This document shows, piece by piece, positions 44,187 to 51,897 of a stretch of 64,000 nucleotides of DNA. The translations under genes were made by a program, and so were the position numbers. Positions within the stretch are counted from its first letter, which is position 1. The number at the start of each line of letters is the position of its first letter. Below the pieces are notes generated by a model. It was not told where the DNA came from and searched no databases. It worked only from the letters and a program-made list of their open reading frames with translations. The stretch lies in the NCBI GenBank assembly GCA_030610855.1, contig JAUWQY010000001.1:65628-129627 (forward strand), written 5' to 3'. The DNA is from Dehalococcoidia bacterium. Lineage in GTDB: Bacteria; Chloroflexota; Dehalococcoidia; GIF9; AB-539-J10.

Positions 44187-44351
44187 GGAATTATTCTATG
44201 TAGTCAATACAAGGAAGTCAAACAGATGGTAAGTTAATCGGAATTATTATCCAGCGATGCGTGTAAATATTCAATACCTTTTGCTTTTTCGATTTGATAT
44301 AAGTCGCTGACCGTACCTTAATAATGTTTGACATGAAGTCATGAGATGATG

Positions 44352-45188
44352 TTATTTTGCTTTAGACCAGTTCTTGTTGATAAGCTTGTAGTCACTAACT
44401 GGTAAAAAGGAGACTTTGCCATTATTGTTGAAGAATCTTGAAAACGCACCAATAACGTGGTGCTCAATCCTTCTTAATGAATGATGGTAATCTGGGTGGA
44501 TAATTTCATATCTGAAAATATCCCATCCAGGGATTTCCGGACGTCCGATTCTAACCCGATCGCCTAATGTCTCTGCACTTCCTATGTATATTTCCTTTTT
44601 TGTTTGATCAATCAGATAATATATTACATACCTTGCGTCCGCATGTTTCAATAGATCTGTAGACTTATACCATGGGGTTGACTTAGTAATAAGATAATCA
44701 CGGTTCGTTTTACTCAGCCACCCAAAAACATTCTCTTCAACTAAGCGTTTGAAAATGCTGTCATAGGGAGTGTTTATTTGGATGAACGTCTCCAGGTCAA
44801 TTTCGGTAGAATTAATGGGTTTGAATACTAGTACTTCTTGATTGCCTGCAAGTAAGTCAGTGATATAATATTTCCCTTCGATTTTGAATTGATAACTGCG
44901 GCTTTCGATTGCCAAATAACTCTGAATGAATTCCTTTTTAAGCTCAAGTAGAAGATCAGAGTTGCCATCCCATCGTAATTGGTAAGGTTGAGTAGCGTTC
45001 TTTATAGCAACATGGGTTAATTTGGCTTTGAAAGTCATATGTTTCTTAGGCCAATGGAGTTTTACATCACGAGATTCTCCTGATTTTAAAGGTTGCCCTT
45101 GAGTAAAATCGTTAACATATTCCTTTGGTATGGTTGTACCATAACGGAAAATGGATTTATCAATCTTTTTATAGAAGTTCATACGCAT
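44352..45188 (-). CDS. Cassette B: protein with C-terminal GIY-YIG domain
   Basis: 278 aa. The C-terminal 100 residues carry a GIY-YIG nuclease pattern: VIYYLIDQT, then IYIGSAETLGDRV and a following HH-rich helix. The first 170 residues (FRYGTTIPKEYVNDF, then FKAKLTHVAIKN) form an unrecognised, probably beta-rich domain that may recognise DNA. It is low in GC and lies directly inside repeat 3. With the TIR-like gene it makes a two-gene cassette in one orientation. A nuclease acting on foreign DNA is a reasonable inference only. Confidence 0.7.
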   Translation of the reverse strand: MRMNFYKKIDKSIFRYGTTIPKEYVNDFTQGQPLKSGESRDVKLHWPKKHMTFKAKLTHVAIKNATQPYQLRWDGNSDLLLELKKEFIQSYLAIESRSYQFKIEGKYYITDLLAGNQEVLVFKPINSTEIDLETFIQINTPYDSIFKRLVEENVFGWLSKTNRDYLITKSTPWYKSTDLLKHADARYVIYYLIDQTKKEIYIGSAETLGDRVRIGRPEIPGWDIFRYEIIHPDYHHSLRRIEHHVIGAFSRFFNNNGKVSFLPVSDYKLINKNWSKAK

Positions 45189-45222
45189 TAACCACTACTA
45201 AGTATTCGATATTCCTTTAATC

Positions 45223-45260
45223 TCGAACGAAGATCGGGATGTTTGCCTTTCATGGGTATA
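45223..45260 (+). repeat. Attachment-like repeat 3
   Basis: GAACGAAGATC - GG - GATGTTTGCC, centre at 45236-45237, followed by TTTCATGGGTAT. The right arm matches repeats 1 and 2 with one base missing; the left arm is more diverged. The minus-strand left half reads P-I-F-V-R-D plus stop, a third version of the DnaN tail. Confidence 0.7.
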
Positions 45261-45321
45261 TTTGGTTATTACCTTTCGATTTTACTGTTAGGTCGGTATA
45301 AACGTGTCTGATACCGGAAAA

Positions 45322-45984
45322 TCAAGCGGGGAACCTGGCGACGAAGTCTCGTATTCCTAGTAGTGCTACCTTAACTTGTTCATCAGTGTACTCAGTATAT
45401 TTACCGTGAGCCGCCTTGTTACGGAGGTCAAGCCAAGCAGTAATACTCTTTTGGTCTAGACGATTGTACACATTCGAATTGGTGAGGTCTGCATTCATCG
45501 CATCTGCCTTTTTGAAACGGTCATTTGTTTTGATGTTGATTGAGTTTTTCAGGCAAAGCTTCCTTAGATGTTCCTCTAAAACACCACCGCTAATAACAGC
45601 AGGGGGGTCTTTATAGCCTTCTTCCAATAGATACTCGCCCATGTCAAGGAAATCGGCGAATAGGTCAGCGCGTATCAATTCCTCAATCTGATGTAGGTAT
45701 CCAGATTCATATGCAGTTCTTAATGCTTCAACGATACCGACTAAAGTCGGAATGGCATAACGGCTATTAAGACCCTGCGTTTTTATGACAGCCTGCAAAC
45801 TTGTATAGTAGTATGTTCCAGTGGGGGCAAGACGTTCTATAGCTGCAACTAAAGATGTATATACCTCGGTTTGTTTAGCTGCTGAGCTACTAGGCAAAGT
45901 TTCAGAATCAGGGCCTCTGATTTCTTTGTATCTATCTAGTACTTGTTCAAGTTGCTGAATAGGTGATGGTTGGGTTACAGTCAT
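45322..45984 (-). CDS. Cassette C: HEPN-like protein
   Basis: 220 aa, soluble, mostly helical. The C-terminal half contains GGVLEEHLRKLCLKN, then ITAWLDLRNKAAHGKY, whose R-N-x3-H is the HEPN ribonuclease/nucleotidyl-binding motif. HEPN proteins act as RNases in abortive-infection and toxin systems, though many are inactive. It is divergent from the recombinase operon and has its own extended -10 promoter. No partner nucleotidyltransferase was found. Confidence 0.68.
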   Translation of the reverse strand: MTVTQPSPIQQLEQVLDRYKEIRGPDSETLPSSSAAKQTEVYTSLVAAIERLAPTGTYYYTSLQAVIKTQGLNSRYAIPTLVGIVEALRTAYESGYLHQIEELIRADLFADFLDMGEYLLEEGYKDPPAVISGGVLEEHLRKLCLKNSINIKTNDRFKKADAMNADLTNSNVYNRLDQKSITAWLDLRNKAAHGKYTEYTDEQVKVALLGIRDFVARFPA

Positions 45985-46035
45985 CTTAGTTAACTCCCGC
46001 TAGTTTGGCATTATTAACAGCTGAACTTCACATAA

Positions 46036-46044
46036 TTGATTATA
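46036..46044 (-). promoter_or_regulatory. Extended -10 promoter of the HEPN-like gene
   Basis: On the minus strand TGTTATAAT (TGn plus TATAAT) lies about 50 bases upstream of the ATG at 45984. The -10 hexamer covers 46039-46044. No good -35 is visible. Confidence 0.5.
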
Positions 46045-46093
46045 ACATAGCTTCAGGACAACAGCTTGCCTGGGTGCTAGAATAGCTCAAGGC

Positions 46094-46362
46094 ATGGAGA
46101 AGAACGGGGAATTAACAGAAGCTCTGAAAGCCATCAAGAATGTAGCGGAAAACAATTCATGGTTTAGAGACACTCCTCATTATTGGGCAGAAGCGTCGTT
46201 GCCTTTGGCTTATGCGGTGGCGTGTGTTGAAGTGGTTTCCGAAATGTCAGACAAAGCCGGCTACTCACTTGGTTGATGCGGCTATCGCTATGGGCGCAAA
46301 AATTGTGTCGGTTGATATTGGGAAAACTCCGGTATCCCGTAAAAAGGGTATTGACAAAGAAT
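46094..46362 (+). pseudogene. Small possibly frameshifted gene in cassette C
   Basis: A 60-codon ORF (MEKNGELTEALKAIKNVAEN) stops at 46276. The +1 frame around the stop then reads a protein-like 33-residue segment, PATHLVDAAIAMGAKIVSVD, ending at 46362. Joined by one frame change they would make a roughly 95-aa protein. I do not recognise either part. The -35 box of the next promoter overlaps the end. Confidence 0.4.
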
Positions 46363-46391
46363 GAAGATAGTAGTACTATATAGTAATACTA
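46351..46391 (+). promoter_or_regulatory. Promoter with overlapping 24-bp palindromic operator (cassette C operon)
   Basis: TTGACA (46351-46356), a 17-base spacer and TACTAT (46374-46379). A palindrome of 22 matching positions in 24 (half site TAGTAGTACTAT) covers 46368-46391, that is, the -10 and start point. It would drive the coiled-coil, HNH and recombinase genes. A dimeric repressor binding here would shut off recombinase production; none of the cassette genes is an obvious repressor. Confidence 0.7.
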
Positions 46392-46445
46392 TTAAGTATA
46401 TACGAGTGTAGTAATATTATTCGCAATAAAAGGGGGTGAATTTTT

Positions 46446-47051
46446 ATGGATAACACGCAATTAGCTAAGTGGAAGAGAGAGATGGAAATGCAATTGGCTG
46501 AAGTTGAGAAACAACTGACAGGGATAGAAAAGGAGCGAGCCGCACTTAAGGCGAAACTGGGAGCAGTTACAACACTACTTTCTCCAGCGGAAGAAATAAC
46601 TGCAATTGAAAATTATGAGGCAAGAGACCTTATAGGTGCGTTCATAGCAGATTTGAAAGTGAATGGCTGGTCTGTTGGGAAGCATGGAGGGAAAATTAGG
46701 AGCTATGACGCGAACCGAGGCGGTCAAAGTGTTGAACTGTGGATAATATTCAGTAAACTTCACGAAGTAAGCGAACGATATTGGTTTGGTGTGAATCCAG
46801 ACCATCTTGAAAATAGGAATGGCGGGGTTATCTTGCTACTCGGTACTCACAAGAAGTACATTTGCTTGCCGTTTACTAAACTACAGGAGATACTGGAAGG
46901 TTCAAAGAACACGAGAGCTGGCCACAAATTATTCCATGTAAGGCAGAAAAGCGGGCAAGTCGAGCTCCAGCCTGCAGGAATCGGCGGGAAATGGATAAAT
47001 GTTACCGCGTACTTAAATGGGGAAGGGCTAAAGAGAATTGGTATTAACTAA
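46446..47051 (+). CDS. Cassette C: coiled-coil protein of unknown function
   Basis: 201 aa. Residues 1-50 form a clear coiled coil (KREMEMQLAEVEKQLTGIEK), followed by a globular part with YWFGVNPDHLENRNGGVILL and ICLPFTKLQEILEG. It starts at ATG 46446 behind AAAGGGGGTGAA. It is first in the recombinase operon, so it may be a recombination-directionality or DNA-binding accessory, but that is only position-based. I do not know the family. Confidence 0.65.
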   Translation: MDNTQLAKWKREMEMQLAEVEKQLTGIEKERAALKAKLGAVTTLLSPAEEITAIENYEARDLIGAFIADLKVNGWSVGKHGGKIRSYDANRGGQSVELWIIFSKLHEVSERYWFGVNPDHLENRNGGVILLLGTHKKYICLPFTKLQEILEGSKNTRAGHKLFHVRQKSGQVELQPAGIGGKWINVTAYLNGEGLKRIGIN

Positions 47052-47075
47052 GACCAAGAAGGAAGTAAATAGAAA

Positions 47076-47156
47076 ATGATGAAAGTAGCTGTCTACTGCC
47101 GTGTGAGTACTGAAGGTCAAGAACGGGACGGAATAAGCCAAAATGGAAGGGGGTGA
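47076..47156 (+). pseudogene. Remnant of a second serine recombinase (first 20 codons)
   Basis: The 26-codon ORF begins MMKVAVYCRVSTEGQERDGI, matching the start of the full recombinase at 47625 (MKAAIYCRVSTEGQEQDGT), including the catalytic Ser. After IS the match ends and the frame stops at 47156. The DNA is about 80 percent identical over 60 bases. It is either the remnant of an earlier recombinase or the upstream piece left when the HNH gene inserted. Confidence 0.8.
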
Positions 47157-47160
47157 AGAG

Positions 47161-47610
47161 ATGAAACACTTGAAATTAGCGATAGAGCTCGTTCCAAAGA
47201 CATCCTGGTATAACAATCTCAGGAACAAGATGAGCAGTGATAATTGGAATTTCATCCGTGAACGTACATATGACTCATATGGAAATAAGTGTGGAATCTG
47301 TGATGCTAAGAATACTAGGCTTGAATGTCATGAAATATGGGAATATGACGATGAAAACCACATTCAGACTTTGAAAGGTTTCATTGCTCTCTGTCAGATG
47401 TGCCATCATGTTAAGCACATAGGATTAGCAGGTATATTAGCTGACGAAGGAAAATTAGATTATGACGCGGTAATAGAACATTTCATACGGGTAAACGGCT
47501 GTGATAAGAAGGATTTCCTAAACCATCGTGAGAAAGCCTATGAAATATGGGAGAAAAGGTCTAAGTATAATTGGACAATCGATTTAGGACAATTTCGAAA
47601 TCTTATTTAA
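47161..47610 (+). CDS. Cassette C: HNH endonuclease
   Basis: About 149 aa with an HNH/ββα-metal fold: KCGICDAKNTRLECHEIWEY holds the first Cys pair and the histidine, and FIALCQMCHHVKHIGLAG completes the zinc site. HNH proteins of this kind occur as homing or mobile-element nucleases. The gene lies exactly between a 20-codon recombinase fragment and the complete recombinase, and uses a GAAGGGGGTGAAG ribosome site. The ATG at 47161 is preferred over the track start at 47143. Confidence 0.82.
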   Translation: MKHLKLAIELVPKTSWYNNLRNKMSSDNWNFIRERTYDSYGNKCGICDAKNTRLECHEIWEYDDENHIQTLKGFIALCQMCHHVKHIGLAGILADEGKLDYDAVIEHFIRVNGCDKKDFLNHREKAYEIWEKRSKYNWTIDLGQFRNLI

Positions 47611-47624
47611 GGTGAGAAGTAACT

Positions 47625-49157
47625 ATGAAAGCCGCTATCTATTGTCGTGTGTCAACTGAAGGTCAAGAACAAGACGGGACAAGCCTGCAAACTCAGCTTG
47701 AAGCCTGTCGGAAGTATTGCGAAACTCGACGGTATGAAGTCGGGTATGAGCTTAGCGAAGCTTGGTCGGGACTGTCACTCGAACGTCCTAAGCTGAATGA
47801 GCTTAGGGATATGGTGCGCTCGGATCAGATAGACACGGTAGTTGTATACAGCCTTGACCGCTTCTCCCGTGACCCTGTGCATGGAGTCATTCTCATGCAG
47901 GAACTTGAAAAGCACGGAGTTACTTTGGAAGCGGCTACTGAAACCGTAGATAATTCGGAAGTCGGCAAGCTAGTGTTCTACATCAAGGGCTATGCGGCTA
48001 AGTTGGATGCTGAACGGCGGCGGGATGCTACTGGACGTGGTAAGCAAGCTATGTTAAAGAGTGGCAAGCTGCCACAAGGGACTGGCATAGGTATCTATGG
48101 CTATCAGTGGATTAAGGAATACAAGAAGCGCATACCATTGGAGCGAGAAGCTAGGGTAGTCAAGAGAATGTTTGAAATGGTTGTTAATGGCAATGGCTGT
48201 TTTAAGATAGCTCGGACTCTGAATGAGGAGGGTGTACCAACAAAGTCCGGTAAGAAATGGGAAGCTCGTACGGTAAGCAGGATAGTTCGTAACCCTGCGT
48301 ATATGGGCATAACATATTTCGGTCAAACTTCGGGCAAGAATCGCGAAAAGAAGCCTCAAGAATCCTGGTACGTTCTACCTGATGTAACTCCTGCCGTTAT
48401 CAGCAAAGAACTGTTTGAACGGGCACAGGCTGCTCTGGCTAAGTCAAAGGAACTGCATCCAGGCAAGGCAAAACATGAATACCCGCTAACTGGTTTTGCG
48501 GTCTGCGGGTATTGTGGAAGCCCGTTAGTGGGAAGTTGCCTGAGGGGCGACTATCGATACTATCATTGTCGTGGTACACACCCGACTGCGTCGCGACAAA
48601 AGATATGCGATGCTCGGTACATCCGGGCGGAATGGCTTGAAGGTGTGGTATGGGAAAAGGTGAAAAGTGTCTTGTGTTACCCTGAACTGCTCATGGGTGA
48701 AATAAGCAAGCAAAATGAAGTTGAACAAGCCTGGGTTTCAGATGGCACGATTGACCAGGAAATAAAGGCTCTCAATCGGAAGCTCAAACAATATGCTGGT
48801 CAGGAACGGCGGCTTATGCAAGCGTTCAAGCTCGGTTTTACGCCTGATGTGGTCATGGACGAAATGAACCAAACCAAGAAGGAAAAAGAATCTGACCAGG
48901 TGCGGCTGGCTTCTTTGATTCAGACTAAAGAGAACATTGCCAAGATGGGCGATTATGAAGGGAAGCTGAAGGAGTTATGCGCTAGAATAGTTCCTGATTT
49001 GGACAACTGCACAAACCAGGATAAAAAGGATGCCTACACCTACATGGACTTGAGCGTTACGGCTACGCCGGAAGGGGTGGACATCAAAGGATACCTTAAA
49101 CCAGACGTGATTCAGGCTGATTCGTACGTACTCACCACTGGACAAACATGGGCATGA
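47625..49157 (+). CDS. Large serine recombinase of the dnaN-integrated array
   Basis: 510 aa. The resolvase catalytic domain has YCRVSTEGQEQDG (nucleophile Ser), DTVVVYSLDRFSRDP and AERRRDATGRG. Next come the recombinase domain (IARTLNEEGVPTKSGKKWEA), a zinc ribbon (VCGYCGSPLVGSCLRGDY with a distant Cys set) and a long coiled coil (IDQEIKALNRKLKQYAGQER), the layout of large serine integrases. The last codons (TTGQTWA) are encoded by attachment repeat 4, and the TGA lies in the dnaN 3' end, so the gene converges with dnaN over 26 bases. It probably mobilises the flanking cassettes. Confidence 0.93.
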   Translation: MKAAIYCRVSTEGQEQDGTSLQTQLEACRKYCETRRYEVGYELSEAWSGLSLERPKLNELRDMVRSDQIDTVVVYSLDRFSRDPVHGVILMQELEKHGVTLEAATETVDNSEVGKLVFYIKGYAAKLDAERRRDATGRGKQAMLKSGKLPQGTGIGIYGYQWIKEYKKRIPLEREARVVKRMFEMVVNGNGCFKIARTLNEEGVPTKSGKKWEARTVSRIVRNPAYMGITYFGQTSGKNREKKPQESWYVLPDVTPAVISKELFERAQAALAKSKELHPGKAKHEYPLTGFAVCGYCGSPLVGSCLRGDYRYYHCRGTHPTASRQKICDARYIRAEWLEGVVWEKVKSVLCYPELLMGEISKQNEVEQAWVSDGTIDQEIKALNRKLKQYAGQERRLMQAFKLGFTPDVVMDEMNQTKKEKESDQVRLASLIQTKENIAKMGDYEGKLKELCARIVPDLDNCTNQDKKDAYTYMDLSVTATPEGVDIKGYLKPDVIQADSYVLTTGQTWA

Positions 49158-49158
49158 T
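49132..49158 (+). repeat. Attachment-like repeat 4, inside the dnaN 3' end
   Basis: GGACAAACATG - GG - CATG, centre at 49151-49152. The left half matches repeats 1 and 2; the right half is dnaN coding sequence. The centre falls in the Pro codon of the DnaN end IMPMFVQW. This is the junction between the array and the chromosome. Confidence 0.8.
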
Positions 49159-50265
49159 TACGTGAACATAGTTGTCCACGCCTATGGGGCGGATGGTGCC
49201 GGGGCTCGAGGGGGTAGTGACTTCCAGGGCGACCTGAGACTGGTGAAGGACAGATAAGACCTCGGAAAGGTATTTTACATTGAAGGCGATCTTCGCCTCT
49301 TCTCCGTCGACAAGAGCGTCGATTTCACCGACATTGTCGCCGATTTCCTCGGCCTGGGCAGAAACGGTTACCTTGCCGGGGGTTAGTTCAGCACCCGGCG
49401 TGATGACCAGGCGCACTATGCCGCTGGCGTCGCGAGCAAATACGGAGGAGATCTTGGCAACGCGCATAAACTCACTGATGTCCACTACAGCCCGCGTAGT
49501 GTAGCTTTGAGGAATAACCTGAGAGTAGTTGGGGAAGGAACCTTGAAGAAGCTGCGAGACTATCTCGGCATCCTTGAGGCGGAACAGCACCTGGCTCTTC
49601 TGTTCGTTTACGGTGATTTCCACGGGTTCCTCCTGCTCGCCGAGAAGTCGATTCACCTCATTGAGGACCCTGGCCGGGATGATTACCGAAGTCTCTGCAA
49701 TTACCGGCGAGCCCAGAGTCATCTTATGGACAGCCAGCCTGAAGCCATCGGCAGCCACCAGGTTGAGCTGGTCGCCAGCAAATTCAGTGTTAATGCCCGT
49801 CAGTACTGGGCGCGATTCCTCTGTGGCAGCAGCAAAGGCGACGTGTGCAATCCCTTCCCTGAGGCTGGCTGCTTCAATGGTAGTAGTCACACCGTCGCTT
49901 ATCTGAGGGATAGGCGGGAAGTCCGCGGCATCGATGCCGTTGATATGCGCCTGAAAACGGCCGCACTTAAGCTCCAGGATGCGACCGGTAGCGGGAAGGT
50001 TGATCTCAACTAAGTCATTGGGCAAGGAGTTAACAAAGTCGATGAGCAAGCGAGCAGGCACGGTTATGCTGCCTTCCTTTTTGACTTTTGCACCAACCCA
50101 GTAAGTGGTAGCCATTTCCAGGTTGGTGGCTGCCAGTTTGAGACGCGACTGCTCAGCGGACAGAAGGATATTCTGAGTGATAGGCAAGGTGGACCTTGCG
50201 GCTACGGCTCTCCCTACAGCGTTCAGTCCTCTATTCAGGTTCTCTTGAAGACAAGACAATTTCAT
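49132..50265 (-). CDS. dnaN: DNA polymerase III sliding clamp (beta subunit)
   Basis: 377 aa, three clamp domains. The start is MKLSCLQENLNRGLNAVGRA at the ATG 50263-50265 with GGGAGGTG; the track start, 14 codons earlier, overlaps the promoter region. The C-terminus IMPMFVQW corresponds to the MPM(R/L) end of clamps such as E. coli (VVMPMRL, by memory), which forms part of the protein-binding cleft. The last five codons and stop lie in the attachment repeat and are probably supplied by the integrated element. No dnaA or recF nearby. Confidence 0.96.
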   Translation of the reverse strand: MKLSCLQENLNRGLNAVGRAVAARSTLPITQNILLSAEQSRLKLAATNLEMATTYWVGAKVKKEGSITVPARLLIDFVNSLPNDLVEINLPATGRILELKCGRFQAHINGIDAADFPPIPQISDGVTTTIEAASLREGIAHVAFAAATEESRPVLTGINTEFAGDQLNLVAADGFRLAVHKMTLGSPVIAETSVIIPARVLNEVNRLLGEQEEPVEITVNEQKSQVLFRLKDAEIVSQLLQGSFPNYSQVIPQSYTTRAVVDISEFMRVAKISSVFARDASGIVRLVITPGAELTPGKVTVSAQAEEIGDNVGEIDALVDGEEAKIAFNVKYLSEVLSVLHQSQVALEVTTPSSPGTIRPIGVDNYVHVIMPMFVQW

Positions 50266-50294
50266 GAAACACCTCCCGCCATGTATGTAGTGAA

Positions 50295-50323
50295 AGTATA
50301 CTATCAAGAACTGTAATAATCAA
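50295..50323 (-). promoter_or_regulatory. Promoter of dnaN
   Basis: On the minus strand TTGATT (50318-50323) and TATACT (50295-50300) are separated by exactly 17 bases, about 30 bases upstream of the dnaN ATG. The rest of the spacer to 50573 contains no recognised feature. Confidence 0.65.
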
Positions 50324-50573
50324 TGACTCGGCTTGACATAATACTAGCTTGACCAAAGGCATGCTAACAGCGACTATCATGGCCAGGTCGGATTGACCCT
50401 CTGACTATGCGGCCCGGTCACGGCTCCGGACGGTGGTATTGCGCCTGATGGGCTCTGAGGGTTAGAATCGCGGCGTCTTTGGTCCAGCTTTGCCCTGTGG
50501 TACTTGCGACGGGCCTGCAAAGGCTGCCCTGTCAGGACGGCGCTCGCGCAGATGCCCGGCCAACTGGCTGAGT

Positions 50574-51140
50574 CTAGAAGTGCGGCTTGCAGAGGATTTC
50601 TTTGACCCTGAGGTCGAAGAAGTCACGGAGATTCACCGGGCGGAGGACTACTGCGGTGTCGGCGCCCCTGCCCGTTCCGGCAATACAGATGACGTCCTCG
50701 TCAGTGCGAGCCAGCCCGGCGTCGGCAGCCATCATGGCTATCTCGCACACCACCTTCATCCCCTCCCCGAAAAGGCGTAGAGTGTTGGTCACCATCTCTT
50801 CGAAAACGGAGGTATTCCACTTCTGCTTCACGGCCCGGCTCAGCCCGAAGAATGCATGACTGGTAGTGAGCCGGATGCCGCCCATGTCTTCGAACCTCTT
50901 TATGTTCTCCGCGCTCCACTCGAAGGCGTTGGGCTCCTTGAATCCCACGTGGTGGGTGATGGCAACCACCCTTTTGCCCCCGAAAACGGCGGCCGCTTTC
51001 AGCGCGGTCGTCCCCTCTGTGGAAGCGACCAGCACCGTGTCGATGCCGAGCTCGTCCGCCCTTGCTTTGCAGATGCGCAGCACATCGTCGGTGTTGACCG
51101 CGCCAGCCCTGGCGAAATAGACTATCTTGCCTTCTATCAT
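50574..51140 (-). CDS. Pyruvate-kinase C-terminal (alpha/beta) domain protein
   Basis: About 188 aa corresponding only to the PK_C domain: YFARAGAVNTDDVLRICKAR, then TVLVASTEGTTALKAAAVFG, VVAITHHVGFKEP and a closing CIAGTGRGADTAVVLRP. Catalytic kinase domains are missing. Stand-alone proteins of this type are common in anaerobes and archaea; role unknown. The ATG at 51140 with AGGAGGTAC is preferred to the track start 23 codons earlier. Confidence 0.88.
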   Translation of the reverse strand: MIEGKIVYFARAGAVNTDDVLRICKARADELGIDTVLVASTEGTTALKAAAVFGGKRVVAITHHVGFKEPNAFEWSAENIKRFEDMGGIRLTTSHAFFGLSRAVKQKWNTSVFEEMVTNTLRLFGEGMKVVCEIAMMAADAGLARTDEDVICIAGTGRGADTAVVLRPVNLRDFFDLRVKEILCKPHF

Positions 51141-51384
51141 TCCTGTACCTCCTGACGTCAATTGCCCTTGGTGATGCCGTTTCGTAGCACTTGAGCTTTT
51201 GCGAGACACTAGCCTATGTCATCGCGGTGGGCACTGTCAAGCGGTTCTGCGAGCTATGCGCGATGGCTCACAACTGAAGCCACTTTCTGCCGGGCGGGAT
51301 GCCTGCTATAGTTGGACTGAGGAACCTCGCTTAGAGATTGCGGAGCCTGTTCCGAACCGCACGTGAGGAATCTCGCTCCTCGCA

Positions 51385-51897
51385 ATGACAAAAAAGAATT
51401 GTCACCAATCACCTGAACGAGTACACGCCTTTGCTCCACCTCTGCCCGCCGGGAAAAGCGGATATGACTGGGTGGTGGCTCCCTATTACGAGTTCATGTT
51501 GGGCGAGGAAGGATTCGCCCTTTATCAGGCTGAGATTGATGCCGGCAGACCTCTGGTGGTGTGTTTCAAGTACTGGAACCCGATAGACCTCGACATAGCG
51601 GTCTATGCCCCGGGAAGTGAAGAGATAGTAGTACATGTGTTTGCCTAGGGCGAACCAGCGGAAGGTTCTGAGGACCCTGAAGCGGAGTGGAATTGGTGGC
51701 AAGGAGGGGAAGGATATGAATGTATCGGTCACGCGGTCACCGGCGTGGGATATATTCTGAACTGGGATGCCGACGATTCGGGCCCAGCCGACTACGTTAT
51801 TGTACATGATAACTGGTCGAGCACTCCAAGCTACGTGGCCATACCATGGGCGCAATGGAATAGCATGCACACCGTTGACCCTGGCCCGGGAGTTTGA
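51385..51897 (+). pseudogene. Broken peptidase-like (C39-type) gene
   Basis: The 51385-51648 ORF ends at an in-frame TAG. Reading on in the same frame gives 82 more protein-like residues (ECIGHAVTGVGYILNWD, then YVIVHDNWSSTPSYVAIPW) to the TGA at 51895-51897. The pattern G-H-A-V-x-G-x-G-Y followed by D-N-W is that of C39-like papain-fold peptidases. The N-terminal catalytic-Cys region is absent. It is probably a decayed fragment. Confidence 0.6.
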
